This document shows positions 45,333 to 56,564 of a stretch of 64,000 bases of DNA, one piece after another. The notes under the pieces are model-generated. The model saw only the letters and a list, made by a program, of their open reading frames with translations, had not been told where the DNA came from and did no database searches. The stretch is taken from NCBI GenBank assembly GCA_934155185.1, contig CAKPGT010000004.1, forward strand, positions 1-64,000, given 5' to 3'. The stretch is from an uncultured Bacilli bacterium. Lineage in GTDB: Bacteria; Bacillota_I; Bacilli_A; RF39; UBA660. Numbering within the stretch: the stretch's first letter is position 1; every line of letters starts with the position of its first letter. A program made the position numbers and the translations under genes.

Positions 45333-46031
45333 ATGAAAAAGAAAAGTAAGAAATATCAAGAGGCTTTAAACAAGATTGAAAAAGGTAAACTTTATTCTCT
45401 TGAAGAAGCTGTAAAATTGGTAAAGGAAACTTCTGTATCAAAATTTGATGGTACTGTTGAAATAGCAGTTAGATTAAACTTAGATACAAAGAAAAATGAC
45501 CAACAATTAAGAGGAGCAATAGTATTGCCTCATGGTACTGGTAAAACTAAAAAGGTTTTAGTACTAGCTAAAGGTGATGCTGCAAAGTCTGCTACTGAAG
45601 CAGGTGCTGATTATGTTGGTGATGTTGACATGATTACAAAGATTGACAAGGAAAATTGGTTTGATTTTGATGTAATTATTGCAACACCTGAGATGATGCC
45701 TTTATTAGGTAGATTAGGTAAGGTTTTAGGACCAAAAGGATTAATGCCTAACCCTAAGACTGGTACAGTTACAATGGATACTAAGAAAGCAGTAGAAGAC
45801 GTTAAGAAGGGACGTGTTGAATACCGTACTGATTCTTACGCAAACGTACATGCTATCGTTGGTAAAGTTTCATTTACTGAAGAAGATTTAGCTGATAACA
45901 TTAAAGCATTCATGGATGTTATTATTAAATCAAAACCACAAGCAGCTAAAGGTATATATTTAAAGAATGTTTCCTTAGCTTCAACAATGGGTCCTGGCAT
46001 TAAAGTTAGCTTAGACTCATTTGACAAATAA
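45333..46031 (+). CDS. rplA: 50S ribosomal protein L1
   Basis: 232 residues. '[25 protein letters not shown]' and '[16 protein letters not shown]', '[22 protein letters not shown]' (seen as [16 protein letters not shown]) are the L1 signatures. Forms the L1 stalk and acts as translational repressor of its operon. Confidence 0.98.
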   Translation: MKKKSKKYQEALNKIEKGKLYSLEEAVKLVKETSVSKFDGTVEIAVRLNLDTKKNDQQLRGAIVLPHGTGKTKKVLVLAKGDAAKSATEAGADYVGDVDMITKIDKENWFDFDVIIATPEMMPLLGRLGKVLGPKGLMPNPKTGTVTMDTKKAVEDVKKGRVEYRTDSYANVHAIVGKVSFTEEDLADNIKAFMDVIIKSKPQAAKGIYLKNVSLASTMGPGIKVSLDSFDK

Positions 46032-46070
46032 TAATAAATATTATATTATTAGTAGTAGTTATTGCCAAAG

Positions 46071-46195
46071 TGCAATTAATTATAGGTACCAAAGACAGTA
46101 GGAGCTTTAAATGTAGCGTAACTTATATTCCTACCGAGGACTAAAGCAAATATGTTTTTTAGGGTCTTTATTTGGTATCAAGTAAAGGCCTTTTT
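46071..46195 (+). ncRNA. ribosomal protein L10 leader
   Basis: The stretch before rplJ contains the L10-leader elements ACCAAAGACAGTAGGAGC (46088-46105 area) and ATTCCTACCGAGGACTAAAG (46129-46149 area), plus a closing TTTGGTAT. The AGTAGGA/TCCTACC pairing forms the kink-turn-type L10(L12)4 binding site. It gives feedback control of rplJ-rplL. Region 46032-46229 has no other gene. Confidence 0.85.
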
Positions 46196-46229
46196 AGGTA
46201 CTTATTAATATAGTAAAGGAGGCAACCAA

Positions 46230-46730
46230 ATGGCAAATAAAGCTATCATAGCTAAAAAAGAAGAGATAGTAAATGAAATAGCTGACCGCGTTAAAAACGC
46301 AAATGGTGTTGTTTTATTTGACTATCGTGGTTTAACTGATACTGAAATCACTGAATTACGTCGTAAGTTACGTGATGCTGATGCTTCTTATAAAGTATAT
46401 AAAAATACTTTAACAAAAAGAGCATTTGATAAAATATCAGTTAACTTAGATGATTGTTTAGAAGGACCATCTGCAATTGCAACTTCAGATGATGCTATTG
46501 CTCCTGTTAAGATATTAGCAGAGTTTGCAAAAGATCATCCAGCATTAGAGCTAAAGGGTGGAATTGTTGATGGAAAAGAAACAAGTCTAGCAGAATTAAA
46601 CGAGTTAGCAACTATACCATCAAGAGATGGATTACTTACTATGCTTGCTGCTGGCTTAATGGAACATGTTAAAAATGTTGCAATATGCCTTGACTTACAT
46701 AGTCAAAATTTAGAAGAAAAAGAAAATTAA
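46230..46730 (+). CDS. rplJ: 50S ribosomal protein L10
   Basis: 166 residues: 'GVVLFDYRGLTDTEITELRRKLR' (seen as LFDYRGLT) and 'YKVYKNTLTKRAF' are the L10 marks. Anchors the L12 stalk. AAAGGAGG precedes the start. Confidence 0.98.
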   Translation: MANKAIIAKKEEIVNEIADRVKNANGVVLFDYRGLTDTEITELRRKLRDADASYKVYKNTLTKRAFDKISVNLDDCLEGPSAIATSDDAIAPVKILAEFAKDHPALELKGGIVDGKETSLAELNELATIPSRDGLLTMLAAGLMEHVKNVAICLDLHSQNLEEKEN

Positions 46731-46750
46731 AAAAATAGGAGGAAAATAAA

Positions 46751-47116
46751 ATGGCAAAATTAAGTACACAAGAAATTATTGATGCAATAAAAGAAATGAA
46801 AATTCTTGAAGTTAAAGAATTAGTAGATGCAATGAAAGAGGAATTTGGTGTTGATCCAAGTGCTGTTGCTGTAGCAGCTGCACCTGCACAAGCTGCAGCT
46901 GAAGAAAAGACTTCTGCAACTGTAGTATTAAAAGAAGCTGGAGCATCTAAAATCCAAGTAATCAAAGTAATTAGAGATATTACTGGTTTAGGATTAATGG
47001 ATGCTAAGAAATTAGCTGACGAAGGTGGAAACGTTAAGGAAAACGCTCCAATGGATGAAGCTAATGACATTAAAGCTAAGCTAGAAGAAGCTGGCGCAAC
47101 TGTAGAACTTGCATAA
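46751..47116 (+). CDS. rplL: 50S ribosomal protein L7/L12
   Basis: 121 residues. N-terminal dimerisation helix, Ala-rich hinge (about 38-57) and the C-terminal domain 'IQVIKVIRDITGLGLMDAKKL' (in pieces: KVIRDITGLGL and DAKKLADEGG). Multi-copy stalk protein that recruits translation factors. Confidence 0.98.
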   Translation: MAKLSTQEIIDAIKEMKILEVKELVDAMKEEFGVDPSAVAVAAAPAQAAAEEKTSATVVLKEAGASKIQVIKVIRDITGLGLMDAKKLADEGGNVKENAPMDEANDIKAKLEEAGATVELA

Positions 47117-47131
47117 TTAATTAGTATAATG

Positions 47132-47158
47132 GAACCATAATTACTATGGTTCTTTTAT
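47132..47158 (+). terminator. terminator after rplL
   Basis: GAACCATA / TATGGTTC stem (47132-47139 with 47145-47152), 5-base loop and a short T tract. Confidence 0.85.
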
Positions 47159-47159
47159 A

Positions 47160-47188
47160 TTGACTATTTGTTTAAAAACATGTAATAT
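47160..47188 (+). promoter_or_regulatory. promoter of the pseudokinase-like gene
   Basis: TTGACT (47160-47165), 17 bases, TAATAT (47183-47188), 30 bases before the start at 47219. Confidence 0.65.
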
Positions 47189-47218
47189 ATCTGTTAAATT
47201 TATATAAAGAGGGATTAT

Positions 47219-47986
47219 ATGCAAATAATTAAAAATAATAATAGGATACTTGTCGCAAGGCAGGACGATTATATAATAAAAAAGTATAAAAATCTTTCAC
47301 AAAAAAGTAATGCTTATTTACGTATGAAATTAGAAAAGATGAGCGATTTGGAAAACATTAATGAGTTAGTTTTGCCTTATTATTATGAACTAAGAAATGG
47401 TATGGTTGAAGAAATTTATACAAAATATATTGATTTTCCTAATCTTTGCTATGATGTAACTAAGAATTTTATATCATTTGAAACTATTACTGATTGTTTT
47501 GAAAGTTTAGAAAAAGCACTCATAAAGCTACATGATAAAGATGTTATCTTAGCAGACTTTTCAACCGAAGGCAATTTAAAGTATGATCCTACAACCAAGC
47601 GTATATATATTCTTGATTACATGGATATGCAAATAGATAATACTCCGGCATTTTCTTACAGTTATTACCTGAAAGATTTTTTATCTATAAACGCACCTAA
47701 GTATTTTAAACACAATAGATTTACTAAAAATGCGGATATATATTTGCTAGCAAATCTTTGGCTCAGACTTTGCACTTCCCAAAGATTATGCAATTTAACT
47801 GATAGTCCTTTTAACACTCTTGAAAAAGCTGGGATATTAAAAGGTGATATTGCTAAAAAAATATTAGCATGTTATGATTTAAAAGAAGATAACAGTTATT
47901 TTGGTAAAACATTTTTAGAGGCATATCAATTTTATACATTAAAGTATAGTGATGGTGGGTTATCAAGAAAATTTGTTGTGAGATAG
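47219..47986 (+). CDS. protein-kinase-fold protein with degenerate motifs, function unknown
   Basis: 255 residues after AGAGGGAT. The middle resembles the catalytic part of kinase-fold proteins: 'ALIKLHDKDVILADFSTEGN' is comparable to the H-x-D...N loop, but with one extra residue between Asp and Asn and no HRD, and 'RIYILDYMDMQ' takes the place of the D-F-G metal site. The N-terminal lobe is weak (possible Lys in 'DYIIKKYKN'). The rest is helical with several Cys. It may be a pseudokinase or an aminoglycoside-phosphotransferase-like protein. It lies with a methylase gene between rplL and rpoB, so it may be linked to ribosome function, but this is only positional. Confidence 0.6.
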   Translation: MQIIKNNNRILVARQDDYIIKKYKNLSQKSNAYLRMKLEKMSDLENINELVLPYYYELRNGMVEEIYTKYIDFPNLCYDVTKNFISFETITDCFESLEKALIKLHDKDVILADFSTEGNLKYDPTTKRIYILDYMDMQIDNTPAFSYSYYLKDFLSINAPKYFKHNRFTKNADIYLLANLWLRLCTSQRLCNLTDSPFNTLEKAGILKGDIAKKILACYDLKEDNSYFGKTFLEAYQFYTLKYSDGGLSRKFVVR

Positions 47987-48001
47987 CAGGGAGGTTATAT
48001 T

Positions 48002-48592
48002 GTGGAACATTATTTTACGAATAGTTGCAATTTAAAATCAGAGATAGTAAGAGTTGATACAGAAGTAAATTCAGTTTCCTATTATTTTTACACGGATAAT
48101 GGGGTTTTTTCTAAAGGTGAACTTGATTTTGGTACGGAACTTTTGTTAAAAACTTTCAAATATACTTATCCACAGGAAAAATCATTATTAGATATAGGTT
48201 GTGGATGTGGACCTATTGGTATTTATGCATTAAAACTAGGTTTTACTGTGGATATGTCTGATATAAATAAACGAGCGCTTCATTTATCAAGGATGGCTAC
48301 TAAAGAGCAAAAGTTAGATGTAAATATATTTGAGTCTGATGCATATGAAAATATAAACGGAAAATATGACTATATAGTATCAAATCCACCAATAAGGGTT
48401 GGGAAAGAAAAACTTTACGAAATAGTTATGAATGCTAAGGACCACTTAAAGAGTAATGGTGCGCTATGGCTAGTTGTAAGAAAGAAACAAGGTGCAGATT
48501 CATTGGTAAAAGATATGAAACAGGTATATAATACTGTTAGCATTGAAAATAAAAAGAAAGGTTTTTGTATAATAAAAGCAACTATAAATTAA
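48002..48592 (+). CDS. RsmC-like class I methyltransferase (YbxB)
   Basis: 196 residues, GTG start after GGGAGG. 'NGVFSKGELDFGTELLL' at the N terminus, SAM motif 'LLDIGCGCGPIGIYALKLG', catalytic N-P-P ('YIVSNPPIRVGKEKLYE') and 'NGALWLVVRKKQGA'. This is the single-domain YbxB type found between rplL and rpoB in Firmicutes. Homology to RsmC (16S G1207) suggests an rRNA guanine target. Confidence 0.9.
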   Translation: MEHYFTNSCNLKSEIVRVDTEVNSVSYYFYTDNGVFSKGELDFGTELLLKTFKYTYPQEKSLLDIGCGCGPIGIYALKLGFTVDMSDINKRALHLSRMATKEQKLDVNIFESDAYENINGKYDYIVSNPPIRVGKEKLYEIVMNAKDHLKSNGALWLVVRKKQGADSLVKDMKQVYNTVSIENKKKGFCIIKATIN

Positions 48593-48631
48593 AAAAATAG
48601 TATTTTATTATATAAAAGTCGTAAAAGAAAG

Positions 48632-48662
48632 CATAAATTTTGAAATAATTTATGTTTTTTTG
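48632..48662 (+). terminator. terminator before rpoB
   Basis: CATAAATT / AATTTATG stem (48632-48639 with 48647-48654) and seven to eight T's; separates the ybxB transcript from the rpoBC promoter. Confidence 0.75.
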
Positions 48663-48671
48663 TAAAATTTA

Positions 48672-48700
48672 TTGACAACACTAGCTTTTTCCTGTAGTAT
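48672..48700 (+). promoter_or_regulatory. rpoBC promoter
   Basis: TTGACA (48672-48677), 17 bases, TAGTAT (48695-48700). About 70 bases of leader precede rpoB. Confidence 0.85.
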
Positions 48701-48770
48701 TTTAAATTGGTACTATGTCTTTAATTTTAGACATGTTCTTTAAAATATTATAGTTTAGGGGTGGAAACGC

Positions 48771-51700
48771 GTGGCTTACAAGATAAGAAAAGTAAATGAA
48801 TACCGTGAAAGAAGGGACTTTTCTAGAGTTAATAATTCCCTAGAATTGTCTGGACTATTAGAAGTTCAAACCAAGTCATATAATTGGTTTGTTCAAGAAG
48901 GAATAAAGGAAGTATTAGAAGAGATAAGCCCAGTAGAAAATTTCTCTGGAACACAATCACTAGAATTTGGCGAATACTCTTTTGATGAACCAAGACATAC
49001 AATAAAAGAGTGTAAGGAGAAAAAGACGACTTATGCCGCACCTTTAAAGGTTCAAACTCGTTTATTCAATAATGAGACTGGAGAAGTTAAAGAACAGGAA
49101 ATTTTCTTAGGAGATATGCCTGTTATGACTGATTCTGGGTCATTTATATTTAATGGGTCTGAACGTGTTATAGTATCACAATTAGTTAGATCTCCAAGTG
49201 TATATTATGGTAGAGAAATAGATAAAAATGGACGTTCTATAATATCATCACAGATTATACCTAATAAAGGTACTTGGTTAGAATACAAACTTAACAGTAA
49301 AGACGTTGTAGACGTTAGAATAGACCGTAATAGAAAAGTTGTTATTACTGCATTCTTAAGAGCATTTGGCCTTTCTAGTGACGAAGATATACTAAAAGTG
49401 TTTGGCAATGATGAGTATTTAGTTAACAGTTTAAGCAAAGACTTTACTAAAAATACTGATGAAGCTTTACTTGAAATATATGAAAAACTAAAACCAGGAG
49501 AGCCTGCAACATTAGATAGTGCTAAAAATCAGTTAATTACAAGATTTTTTGATAGCTTTAGATATGATTTAGCTAAAGTTGGACGTTATAAATTTAACAA
49601 AAAACTTAATGTGTCAGATAGATTATTAAATCAAAAAATAGCACAGGATGTTGAAGTTGATGGAAACATTATAATTAAAAATGGTACTGTTTTAACTAAA
49701 GAAGAATTAGAAAAACTAAAACCATTACTAGCTGATGGATACGGTATGGTTGATGCAACTGATAACAAAGAGTTAGATGACCATACTATGGTTCAAGTAA
49801 TAAATATATACTCACCAATGGATCCAGAAAAAGTTATAAAAGTTATTGGTAATGACCAATCAATTAACGTAAGAACACTTACTATATCGGATATATATGC
49901 ATCAGTTTCATATTATTTGAATTTATTACAAAATGTAGGTCATATAGATGAAATTGATCACTTATCTAACCGTCGTTTAAGACAAGTGGGTGAATTATTG
50001 CAAAACCAATTTAGAGTTGGTGTTGCGCGTATGGAAAGGGTTATTCGTGAAAGAATGACTACTATGGATATTGAAACTGCAACTCCTAAGACTCTTATCA
50101 ATATAAGACCTATAACAGCAGTTATAAAAGAATTCTTTGGATCAAGCCCGTTATCACAGTTCATGGATCAGATTAATCCATTATCAGAGTTAAATAATAA
50201 AAGGCGTTTATCTGCATTAGGCCCTGGTGGTTTATCTCGTGATAGAGCTGCTATGGAAGTTCGTGACGTAAACGAATCTCACTATGGTAGAATTTGTCCT
50301 ATTGAATCTCCAGAAGGTGCTAATATCGGACTTATTACATCACTTGCAAACTATGCAAAAGTAAATGAATATGGATTTATTATGACACCATACAGAAGAG
50401 TAAAAGACGGTGTTTTACAAGATGAAATAGACTATTTAACTGCAGACGAGGAAAATGGTCATATAATTGTTCAAGCAAAAGTTGATATGGATGGAAATAA
50501 AATTATTCAAGAACATTGCCCAGCTCGTCATGATGGTGAAAACATATTAGCAAAACCAAATGAAATAGATTATATAGACGTTGCACCACAACAAATTGTA
50601 TCTGTTACAACAAGCTGTATTCCATTCCTTGATCATGATGATGGAAAACGTGCACTAATGGGTTGTAACATGCAACGTCAAGCATTACCTTTATTAAAGT
50701 CAGAAGCTGCTTTAGTAGCAACTGGTGCAGAAGCACAAGCTGCAAAGGACTCAGGAGTAGTTATTTTAGCTAAATCTGATGGTGTTGTAGAATATGCTGA
50801 TGGTAAGAAGATAGTAGTTAAGACGTTAAAGGCAAAAGACATATATTTACTTAAGAACTTTGAAGGTTCAAATGCTGGTACATGTTATCACCAAAGACCA
50901 ATAGTTCGTATAGGTGATACCGTAAAACGCGGGCAAGTAATTGCAGATGGCCCATCTACAGATAAAGGTGAAGTAGCACTAGGTAAGAACTTAGTTGTAG
51001 CATTCATGACTTACAATGGTTATGACTATGAGGACGCTGTAATATTAAATGAAAAAATGGTTAAGGATGATGTTTTAACATCTATATACTTAGAAGATTA
51101 TGAAATTCAGTGCCGTGACACTAAGTTAGGACCTGAGGAAATTACAAGAGATATTCCAAACGTAAGTGAAGAAGCTCGTAAAAACCTAGATTCAAACGGA
51201 ATAATTAGAATAGGTACAGAAGTTAAGGAAGGCGACATTCTAGTTGGTAAAGTAACTCCAAAAGGAATGGTAGAATTAACTTCAGAAGAAAAACTATTAC
51301 ACGCTATTTTTGGTGAAAAAACTCGTGAAGTTAGAGATACATCACTACGTGTTCCACATGGCGGTGCAGGTATAGTTCATGATATTAAAATATATACTAA
51401 GAAAGATTCAGATGAACTTCCTAGTGGAGTTTCTAAAGAAATTCGTGTATACATTGTTCAAAAACGTAAAATACAAGTTGGAGATAAAATGGCAGGTCGT
51501 CACGGAAACAAAGGTGTTGTATCACTAGTAGTTCCACAAGAAGATATGCCATATCTACCAGATGGTACTCCAGTTGATATATTACTTAACCCACTTGGCG
51601 TTCCATCTCGTATGAACCCAGGACAAGTTTTGGAAATGCATTTAGGTATGGCTGCTAAGAAATTAGGTGTTTATACTGCAACTCCAGTATTTGATGGTGC

Positions 51701-52400
51701 TACATGGGAAGACATTCAAGAAATGATGGATGAAGCTGGTATGGCTCCTGATGGAAAAACTGTTTTATATAATGGTAAAACAGGTGAACCATTTGATAAT
51801 CGTGTAGCAGTTGGTGTAATGTACATGATAAAACTTGACCACATGGTTGACGATAAATTACACGCTCGTGCAACTGGACCATATTCATTAGTTACACAAC
51901 AACCACTTGGTGGTAAAGCACAATTTGGTGGACAGAGATTTGGAGAAATGGAAGTTTGGGCACTTTATGCTTATGGTGCTGCTCACGTTTTACAAGAAAT
52001 TTTAACTGTCAAATCAGATGACGTTGTAGGTCGTGTAAAAGTATATGAATCAATTGTTAAAGGTAAACCAATTAATCAAGCTGGTGTTCCAGAAAGCTTT
52101 AGGGTACTTGTAAAAGAGTTCCAAGCTTTAGGATTAAACATTGCCATGATTAATGAAGATGGTAAAGAAGTAGATGTTAAGACCTTAGAACAAGAAGAAG
52201 ATAAAGAAGTCTCTCCTATATCTATTGAAGAAGTAGATAATGTATCAATGCTAAATAAGCAAAAACAAGCAATAGATGCAGAAGATGAGGAAGACGAAGA
52301 AGAGTCTGATGAGGAATTGAAAGACGATTATGAGGCTGAATTAGAAGACAGGTTAGATGAATCAGATGATTCTTTAGATTATGAAGGGAGTGAAGAATAA
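48771..52400 (+). CDS. rpoB: DNA-directed RNA polymerase subunit beta
   Basis: 1209 residues, GTG start after GGGGTGG. All core parts are present: '[12 protein letters not shown]' near the N terminus, '[15 protein letters not shown]', the rifampicin region '[20 protein letters not shown]', 'GYNYEDA'-like '[13 protein letters not shown]', 'HGNKGVVS', and the C-terminal clamp part. Residue 476 (codon 50196-50198), equivalent to E. coli His526, is Asn. The last about 45 residues form a strongly acidic tail, longer than in E. coli. Its stop shares one base with the rpoC start region. Confidence 0.98.
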   Translation: MAYKIRKVNEYRERRDFSRVNNSLELSGLLEVQTKSYNWFVQEGIKEVLEEISPVENFSGTQSLEFGEYSFDEPRHTIKECKEKKTTYAAPLKVQTRLFNNETGEVKEQEIFLGDMPVMTDSGSFIFNGSERVIVSQLVRSPSVYYGREIDKNGRSIISSQIIPNKGTWLEYKLNSKDVVDVRIDRNRKVVITAFLRAFGLSSDEDILKVFGNDEYLVNSLSKDFTKNTDEALLEIYEKLKPGEPATLDSAKNQLITRFFDSFRYDLAKVGRYKFNKKLNVSDRLLNQKIAQDVEVDGNIIIKNGTVLTKEELEKLKPLLADGYGMVDATDNKELDDHTMVQVINIYSPMDPEKVIKVIGNDQSINVRTLTISDIYASVSYYLNLLQNVGHIDEIDHLSNRRLRQVGELLQNQFRVGVARMERVIRERMTTMDIETATPKTLINIRPITAVIKEFFGSSPLSQFMDQINPLSELNNKRRLSALGPGGLSRDRAAMEVRDVNESHYGRICPIESPEGANIGLITSLANYAKVNEYGFIMTPYRRVKDGVLQDEIDYLTADEENGHIIVQAKVDMDGNKIIQEHCPARHDGENILAKPNEIDYIDVAPQQIVSVTTSCIPFLDHDDGKRALMGCNMQRQALPLLKSEAALVATGAEAQAAKDSGVVILAKSDGVVEYADGKKIVVKTLKAKDIYLLKNFEGSNAGTCYHQRPIVRIGDTVKRGQVIADGPSTDKGEVALGKNLVVAFMTYNGYDYEDAVILNEKMVKDDVLTSIYLEDYEIQCRDTKLGPEEITRDIPNVSEEARKNLDSNGIIRIGTEVKEGDILVGKVTPKGMVELTSEEKLLHAIFGEKTREVRDTSLRVPHGGAGIVHDIKIYTKKDSDELPSGVSKEIRVYIVQKRKIQVGDKMAGRHGNKGVVSLVVPQEDMPYLPDGTPVDILLNPLGVPSRMNPGQVLEMHLGMAAKKLGVYTATPVFDGATWEDIQEMMDEAGMAPDGKTVLYNGKTGEPFDNRVAVGVMYMIKLDHMVDDKLHARATGPYSLVTQQPLGGKAQFGGQRFGEMEVWALYAYGAAHVLQEILTVKSDDVVGRVKVYESIVKGKPINQAGVPESFRVLVKEFQALGLNIAMINEDGKEVDVKTLEQEEDKEVSPISIEEVDNVSMLNKQKQAIDAEDEEDEEESDEELKDDYEAELEDRLDESDDSLDYEGSEE

Positions 52401-55400
52401 TGATGGATGCAAATAAATTTGAAGGTATAAAGATATCCATAGCTTCCCCTGAACAAATTCGTGAGTGGTCATACGGAGAGGTTAAAAAACCAGAAACAAT
52501 AAACTATCGTACTTTAAAACCTGAAAGAGATGGTTTATTCTGCGAAAAGATTTTTGGACCTACTAAGGATTATGAATGTGCTTGCGGAAAATATAAGAGA
52601 TTAAGATATAAAGATATAGTATGTGATAGATGTGGTGTTGAAGTTACTAAGTCTAAAGTTCGTCGTGAACGTATGGGACATATTGAGCTTGCAACTCCAG
52701 TATCTCACATATGGTTCTTTAAAGGCGTTCCATCACGTATGGGATTAGTTCTTGATATGTCTCCAAGAGATTTAGAAGAAGTATTATACTTTGTATCATA
52801 TGTTGTAATAAATCCAGGAGCAGCTCCTTTAGAGAAAAAACAAACCTTATCTGACAAAGAATATAGAGCATATTATGAAAAATATGGTAATACATTTGAA
52901 GTTGGTATGGGTGCTGAAGCTATTCTTAAGCTTCTAAAAGAAATAAATGTCGAAGAAGAAATTAAGAAAATAGAAGAGGAACTAGAAGGTGCTCAAGAGC
53001 AAAAGAAGACTCGTCTACTAAAGAGACTTGATATTTTAGATTCATTTGCAAAATCAGGTAATAAGCCTGAATGGATGATATTAACAGCACTTCCTGTAAT
53101 ACCTCCTGAGTTAAGACCTATGATTCAGTTAGACGGTGGTCGTTTTGCAACTAGTGATTTAAATGATTTATATAGACGAGTTATAAACCGTAATAATCGT
53201 TTAAAGAAATTATTAGAGCTTAATGCTCCTTCAATAATAGTACAAAACGAAAAGAGAATGCTTCAAGAAGCTGTTGATGCTTTATTTGATAATGGAAGAC
53301 GTGGTAGAAATGTTACTGGTCCATCAAATAGACCCCTTAAGTCAATTTCTAGCATGTTAAAAGGTAAACAGGGACGTTTCCGTCAAAACTTACTTGGTAA
53401 ACGTGTTGATTACTCTGGACGTAGCGTTATCGCTGTTGGACCAGAACTTAAGATGTATCAATGTGGTATTCCAAAGGAAATGGCGCTAGAGCTATTTAAA
53501 CCACATGTAATTCATGGATTAGTAGAAAGAGATATCGTTCATAATATAAAATCTGCTAAAAAGATGATTGAAAATCAAGATGAAAGAGTATGGGACGTTG
53601 TTGAAGATGTTATAAAAGAACACCCAGTAATGTTAAACCGTGCTCCAACACTTCACAGATTAGGTATTCAAGCATTTGAACCTAAACTAGTAAGTGGTAA
53701 AGCTATTAGATTACATCCACTAGTTTGTGCTGGATTTAACGCAGACTTTGATGGTGACCAAATGGCTGTTCACGTTCCACTTTCTGAAGCAGCTCAAGCA
53801 GAAGCTAGATTATTAATGTTATCTTCAAATAACATTCTTGACCCTAAAGATGGTAAACCAATCGTTACTCCATCACAGGACATGGTTTTAGGTAACTATT
53901 ATATAACTACTGAAAAAGCTGGAGAAGAAGGAGAAGGAAGAGTATTTAAAGATGCTAATGAAGCAGTTGGAGCTTATGAAAGAAGAGAAATTACCCTTCA
54001 TACGAGAATTGCTCTGCCAGCAAAATCATTTAAATATAAGATATTTACTGATGAGCAAAAGGATATGTATTTAGTAACTACTGTAGGTAAACTATTATTT
54101 AATGAAATTTTACCAGACGGATTTCAATACATAAATGAACCTTCTAAAGCTAATTATGCTGGTTTTACACCAATGGAACATTTCCTTAAAAAAGGTTCAA
54201 ATATTCCTGAGGAAATAAAGAAAAAAGAGCTTGTTAAGCCATTTGCTAAAGGTGATTTAAAGAAGATAATTGCGCAAGTATTTAAACGCTATAAGACAAC
54301 TGAAACTTCAATATATCTAGATAAGCTTAAAAACTTAGGTTTTAAATATTCTACATTATCAGGAATTTCAATATCTATTGCTGACGTTGTAAAAAGTGAA
54401 CATAAGAATGAAATTATTGATAAATCTCAAAAAGTTGTTGATACAATAAATAAACAATATAGACGTGGTCTAATAACTGATAGAGAACGTTATGAAAAAG
54501 TTTGTGAAGTATGGAACAATACAACAAGCGAAGTAGAAAAAGAGTTAAAGCAAAAGGTAGTAACTTTGACAGATAACCCAATAATGATGATGGTTAATTC
54601 TGGTGCTCGTGGTTCAATTGGACAGTATAACCAGATGGCTGGTATGCGAGGACTTCTTGCTAAGCCAAATGGTGAACCTGTTGAGATCCCAGTAACATCT
54701 TCATTCGTAGAGGGTCTATCAGTTTCTGAATACTTTATTTCAACACACGGTACCCGTAAAGGTAACGCTGATACTGCACTTAAAACAGCAGACTCTGGTT
54801 ACTTAACAAGACGTTTAGTTGATGTAGTTCAAGATGTTATAGTAAGAGAAGAAGATTGTGGAACAATTCAAGGTGTTAATGTTAAAGCGTTTATAGATGA
54901 CAATGCTGGAACAGTAATTGAAAGCCTTCATGAACGTATAGCAGGTCGTTATACTAATAAAAAGGTAGTTAATCCAGAAACTAAAGAATTAATAATTGAC
55001 AAAAATCAATTAATTACAGAACCTATTGCTGATAAGATAGATAAAGCTGGTATAACAGAAGTTGAAATTAGAACAGCTCTTACTTGTAAGACAGAAAATG
55101 GTATTTGTAAACATTGCTATGGTATTAACCTAGCTACCGGTAACTTAGTTGAAATTGGTGAAGCTGTTGGTATTATGGCTGCACAGTCAATTGGTGAACC
55201 AGGTACTCAGCTTACAATGCGTACATTCCATAATGGTGGTGTTGCGTCAGGTGCAGATATTACTCAAGGTTTACCTCGTGTACAAGAGTTATTTGAAGCT
55301 AGAATGCCAAAAGCTAAATCAACAATAGCTGAAATAGATGGTAAGATTACTAAGATTGATGAACTAAACGGAAAATATAAGATTGAAATTTCAAATGATG

Positions 55401-56032
55401 TTGAATCAAGAGAACATACAACTAACTATGGTGTTAAACTATGTGTTGAACTTGGTCAAGAAGTTAAAGCAGGAGATAAGTTAAATATAGGTTCTGTAAG
55501 TCCTAAGGAATTACTTGCGGTAACAGATCCAATAACTGCTCAAAACTATATATTATCTGAAGTTCAAAAAGTTTATAAGTCTCAAGGTGTTGACGTTTCT
55601 GATAAACATATAGAAATATTAGCACGCCGTATGATTGCAAGAATAAAAATAGTTGATGGTGGTGAAACTACATTAGTATCTGGTAAACTTGTTTCAATGC
55701 ATGAATTTACTAGAATTAATAAAGAAGCTATTATTCAAGGAAAGAAACCAGCTACTGGTCGTCCAATAATGCTTGGTATTACTAAGGCATCACTAGAAAC
55801 GGATTCATTCTTATCAGCTGCATCATTCCAAGAAACTACAAGAATACTAACTGATGCTGCTATAAAAGGAAAAATTGATAATTTAACAGGTCTTAAAGAA
55901 AACGTTATAATTGGTAAATTAATCCCAGCAGGTACAGGTTCAAAATACTATTCTAATGTTAAGTATACTTTAGAAAGTGAACAAGTAGATGATGATGCGC
56001 TTGATGTGTTAGAAGAACAATTAGTAGATTAA
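52400..56032 (+). CDS. rpoC: DNA-directed RNA polymerase subunit beta'
   Basis: 1210 residues; two adjacent Met codons at the start, ribosome site AAGGGAGTGAAG inside rpoB. Zinc site 1 '[22 protein letters not shown]' (seen as C-A-C-G-K and C-D-R-C-G-V-E), active-site '[15 protein letters not shown]' with the three Mg-binding Asp, trigger loop '[13 protein letters not shown]', and zinc site 2 '[13 protein letters not shown]'. Full Gram-positive length. Confidence 0.98.
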   Translation: MMDANKFEGIKISIASPEQIREWSYGEVKKPETINYRTLKPERDGLFCEKIFGPTKDYECACGKYKRLRYKDIVCDRCGVEVTKSKVRRERMGHIELATPVSHIWFFKGVPSRMGLVLDMSPRDLEEVLYFVSYVVINPGAAPLEKKQTLSDKEYRAYYEKYGNTFEVGMGAEAILKLLKEINVEEEIKKIEEELEGAQEQKKTRLLKRLDILDSFAKSGNKPEWMILTALPVIPPELRPMIQLDGGRFATSDLNDLYRRVINRNNRLKKLLELNAPSIIVQNEKRMLQEAVDALFDNGRRGRNVTGPSNRPLKSISSMLKGKQGRFRQNLLGKRVDYSGRSVIAVGPELKMYQCGIPKEMALELFKPHVIHGLVERDIVHNIKSAKKMIENQDERVWDVVEDVIKEHPVMLNRAPTLHRLGIQAFEPKLVSGKAIRLHPLVCAGFNADFDGDQMAVHVPLSEAAQAEARLLMLSSNNILDPKDGKPIVTPSQDMVLGNYYITTEKAGEEGEGRVFKDANEAVGAYERREITLHTRIALPAKSFKYKIFTDEQKDMYLVTTVGKLLFNEILPDGFQYINEPSKANYAGFTPMEHFLKKGSNIPEEIKKKELVKPFAKGDLKKIIAQVFKRYKTTETSIYLDKLKNLGFKYSTLSGISISIADVVKSEHKNEIIDKSQKVVDTINKQYRRGLITDRERYEKVCEVWNNTTSEVEKELKQKVVTLTDNPIMMMVNSGARGSIGQYNQMAGMRGLLAKPNGEPVEIPVTSSFVEGLSVSEYFISTHGTRKGNADTALKTADSGYLTRRLVDVVQDVIVREEDCGTIQGVNVKAFIDDNAGTVIESLHERIAGRYTNKKVVNPETKELIIDKNQLITEPIADKIDKAGITEVEIRTALTCKTENGICKHCYGINLATGNLVEIGEAVGIMAAQSIGEPGTQLTMRTFHNGGVASGADITQGLPRVQELFEARMPKAKSTIAEIDGKITKIDELNGKYKIEISNDVESREHTTNYGVKLCVELGQEVKAGDKLNIGSVSPKELLAVTDPITAQNYILSEVQKVYKSQGVDVSDKHIEILARRMIARIKIVDGGETTLVSGKLVSMHEFTRINKEAIIQGKKPATGRPIMLGITKASLETDSFLSAASFQETTRILTDAAIKGKIDNLTGLKENVIIGKLIPAGTGSKYYSNVKYTLESEQVDDDALDVLEEQLVD

Positions 56033-56061
56033 GAAGGTCAATGTTGACTTTCTTTTTTTAT
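56031..56061 (+). terminator. terminator after rpoC
   Basis: AGAAGGTCA / TGACTTTCT (one G-T pair) around 56032-56053, 4-base loop and seven T's. Confidence 0.85.
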
Positions 56062-56096
56062 TCTGCTATTATATTTGTCAAATTGGAGTTGATATT

Positions 56097-56480
56097 ATGT
56101 ATAAAAAGTTAAAAAAACCTAATAAAAATTATTCAAATTTGAAATTACAAAATTATTGTAGTGATTTATTAGCATATAATCCAGATGCTACACTTATCAT
56201 ATCAAAACGTTTTATAGAAAATGCAAATGATAAAGGATTTGTAGAAATAAAGGAAAAAAATATACCTATTATTTATAGTTCTGTTGATCCTGGAGAGCTT
56301 ATAAACCCTAAGTCTCTTACAATAAGAAAAATATATGAAGGCGATGAAGAGTACTACTATTTAACAATCTGGTGTGATAAGGAAATTCCACTTGCAAAAA
56401 TTGTTCATAAACAATTAGTATTTACTGATGGAGATATTAAAGGAAAGGAAATTAAAAATTTATATCTTGATATAAAATAA
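56097..56480 (+). CDS. hypothetical protein, unrecognised
   Basis: 127 residues after GGAG. Soluble, alpha/beta-looking, with 'DATLIISKRFIENAN', 'IPIIYSSVDPGELINPKSLTIR' (in pieces) and 'YYYLTIWCDKEIP'. No motif tells me a function. It is monocistronic between the rpoC terminator and tilS; composition matches the chromosome. Confidence 0.65.
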   Translation: MYKKLKKPNKNYSNLKLQNYCSDLLAYNPDATLIISKRFIENANDKGFVEIKEKNIPIIYSSVDPGELINPKSLTIRKIYEGDEEYYYLTIWCDKEIPLAKIVHKQLVFTDGDIKGKEIKNLYLDIK

Positions 56481-56564
56481 TACATAACCTTAAAAATTAT
56501 TAAAATGCTATATAATATATAGTATTTTATTTTTTTTGTGTTACAATATCTTCTAGGTGGTTTT

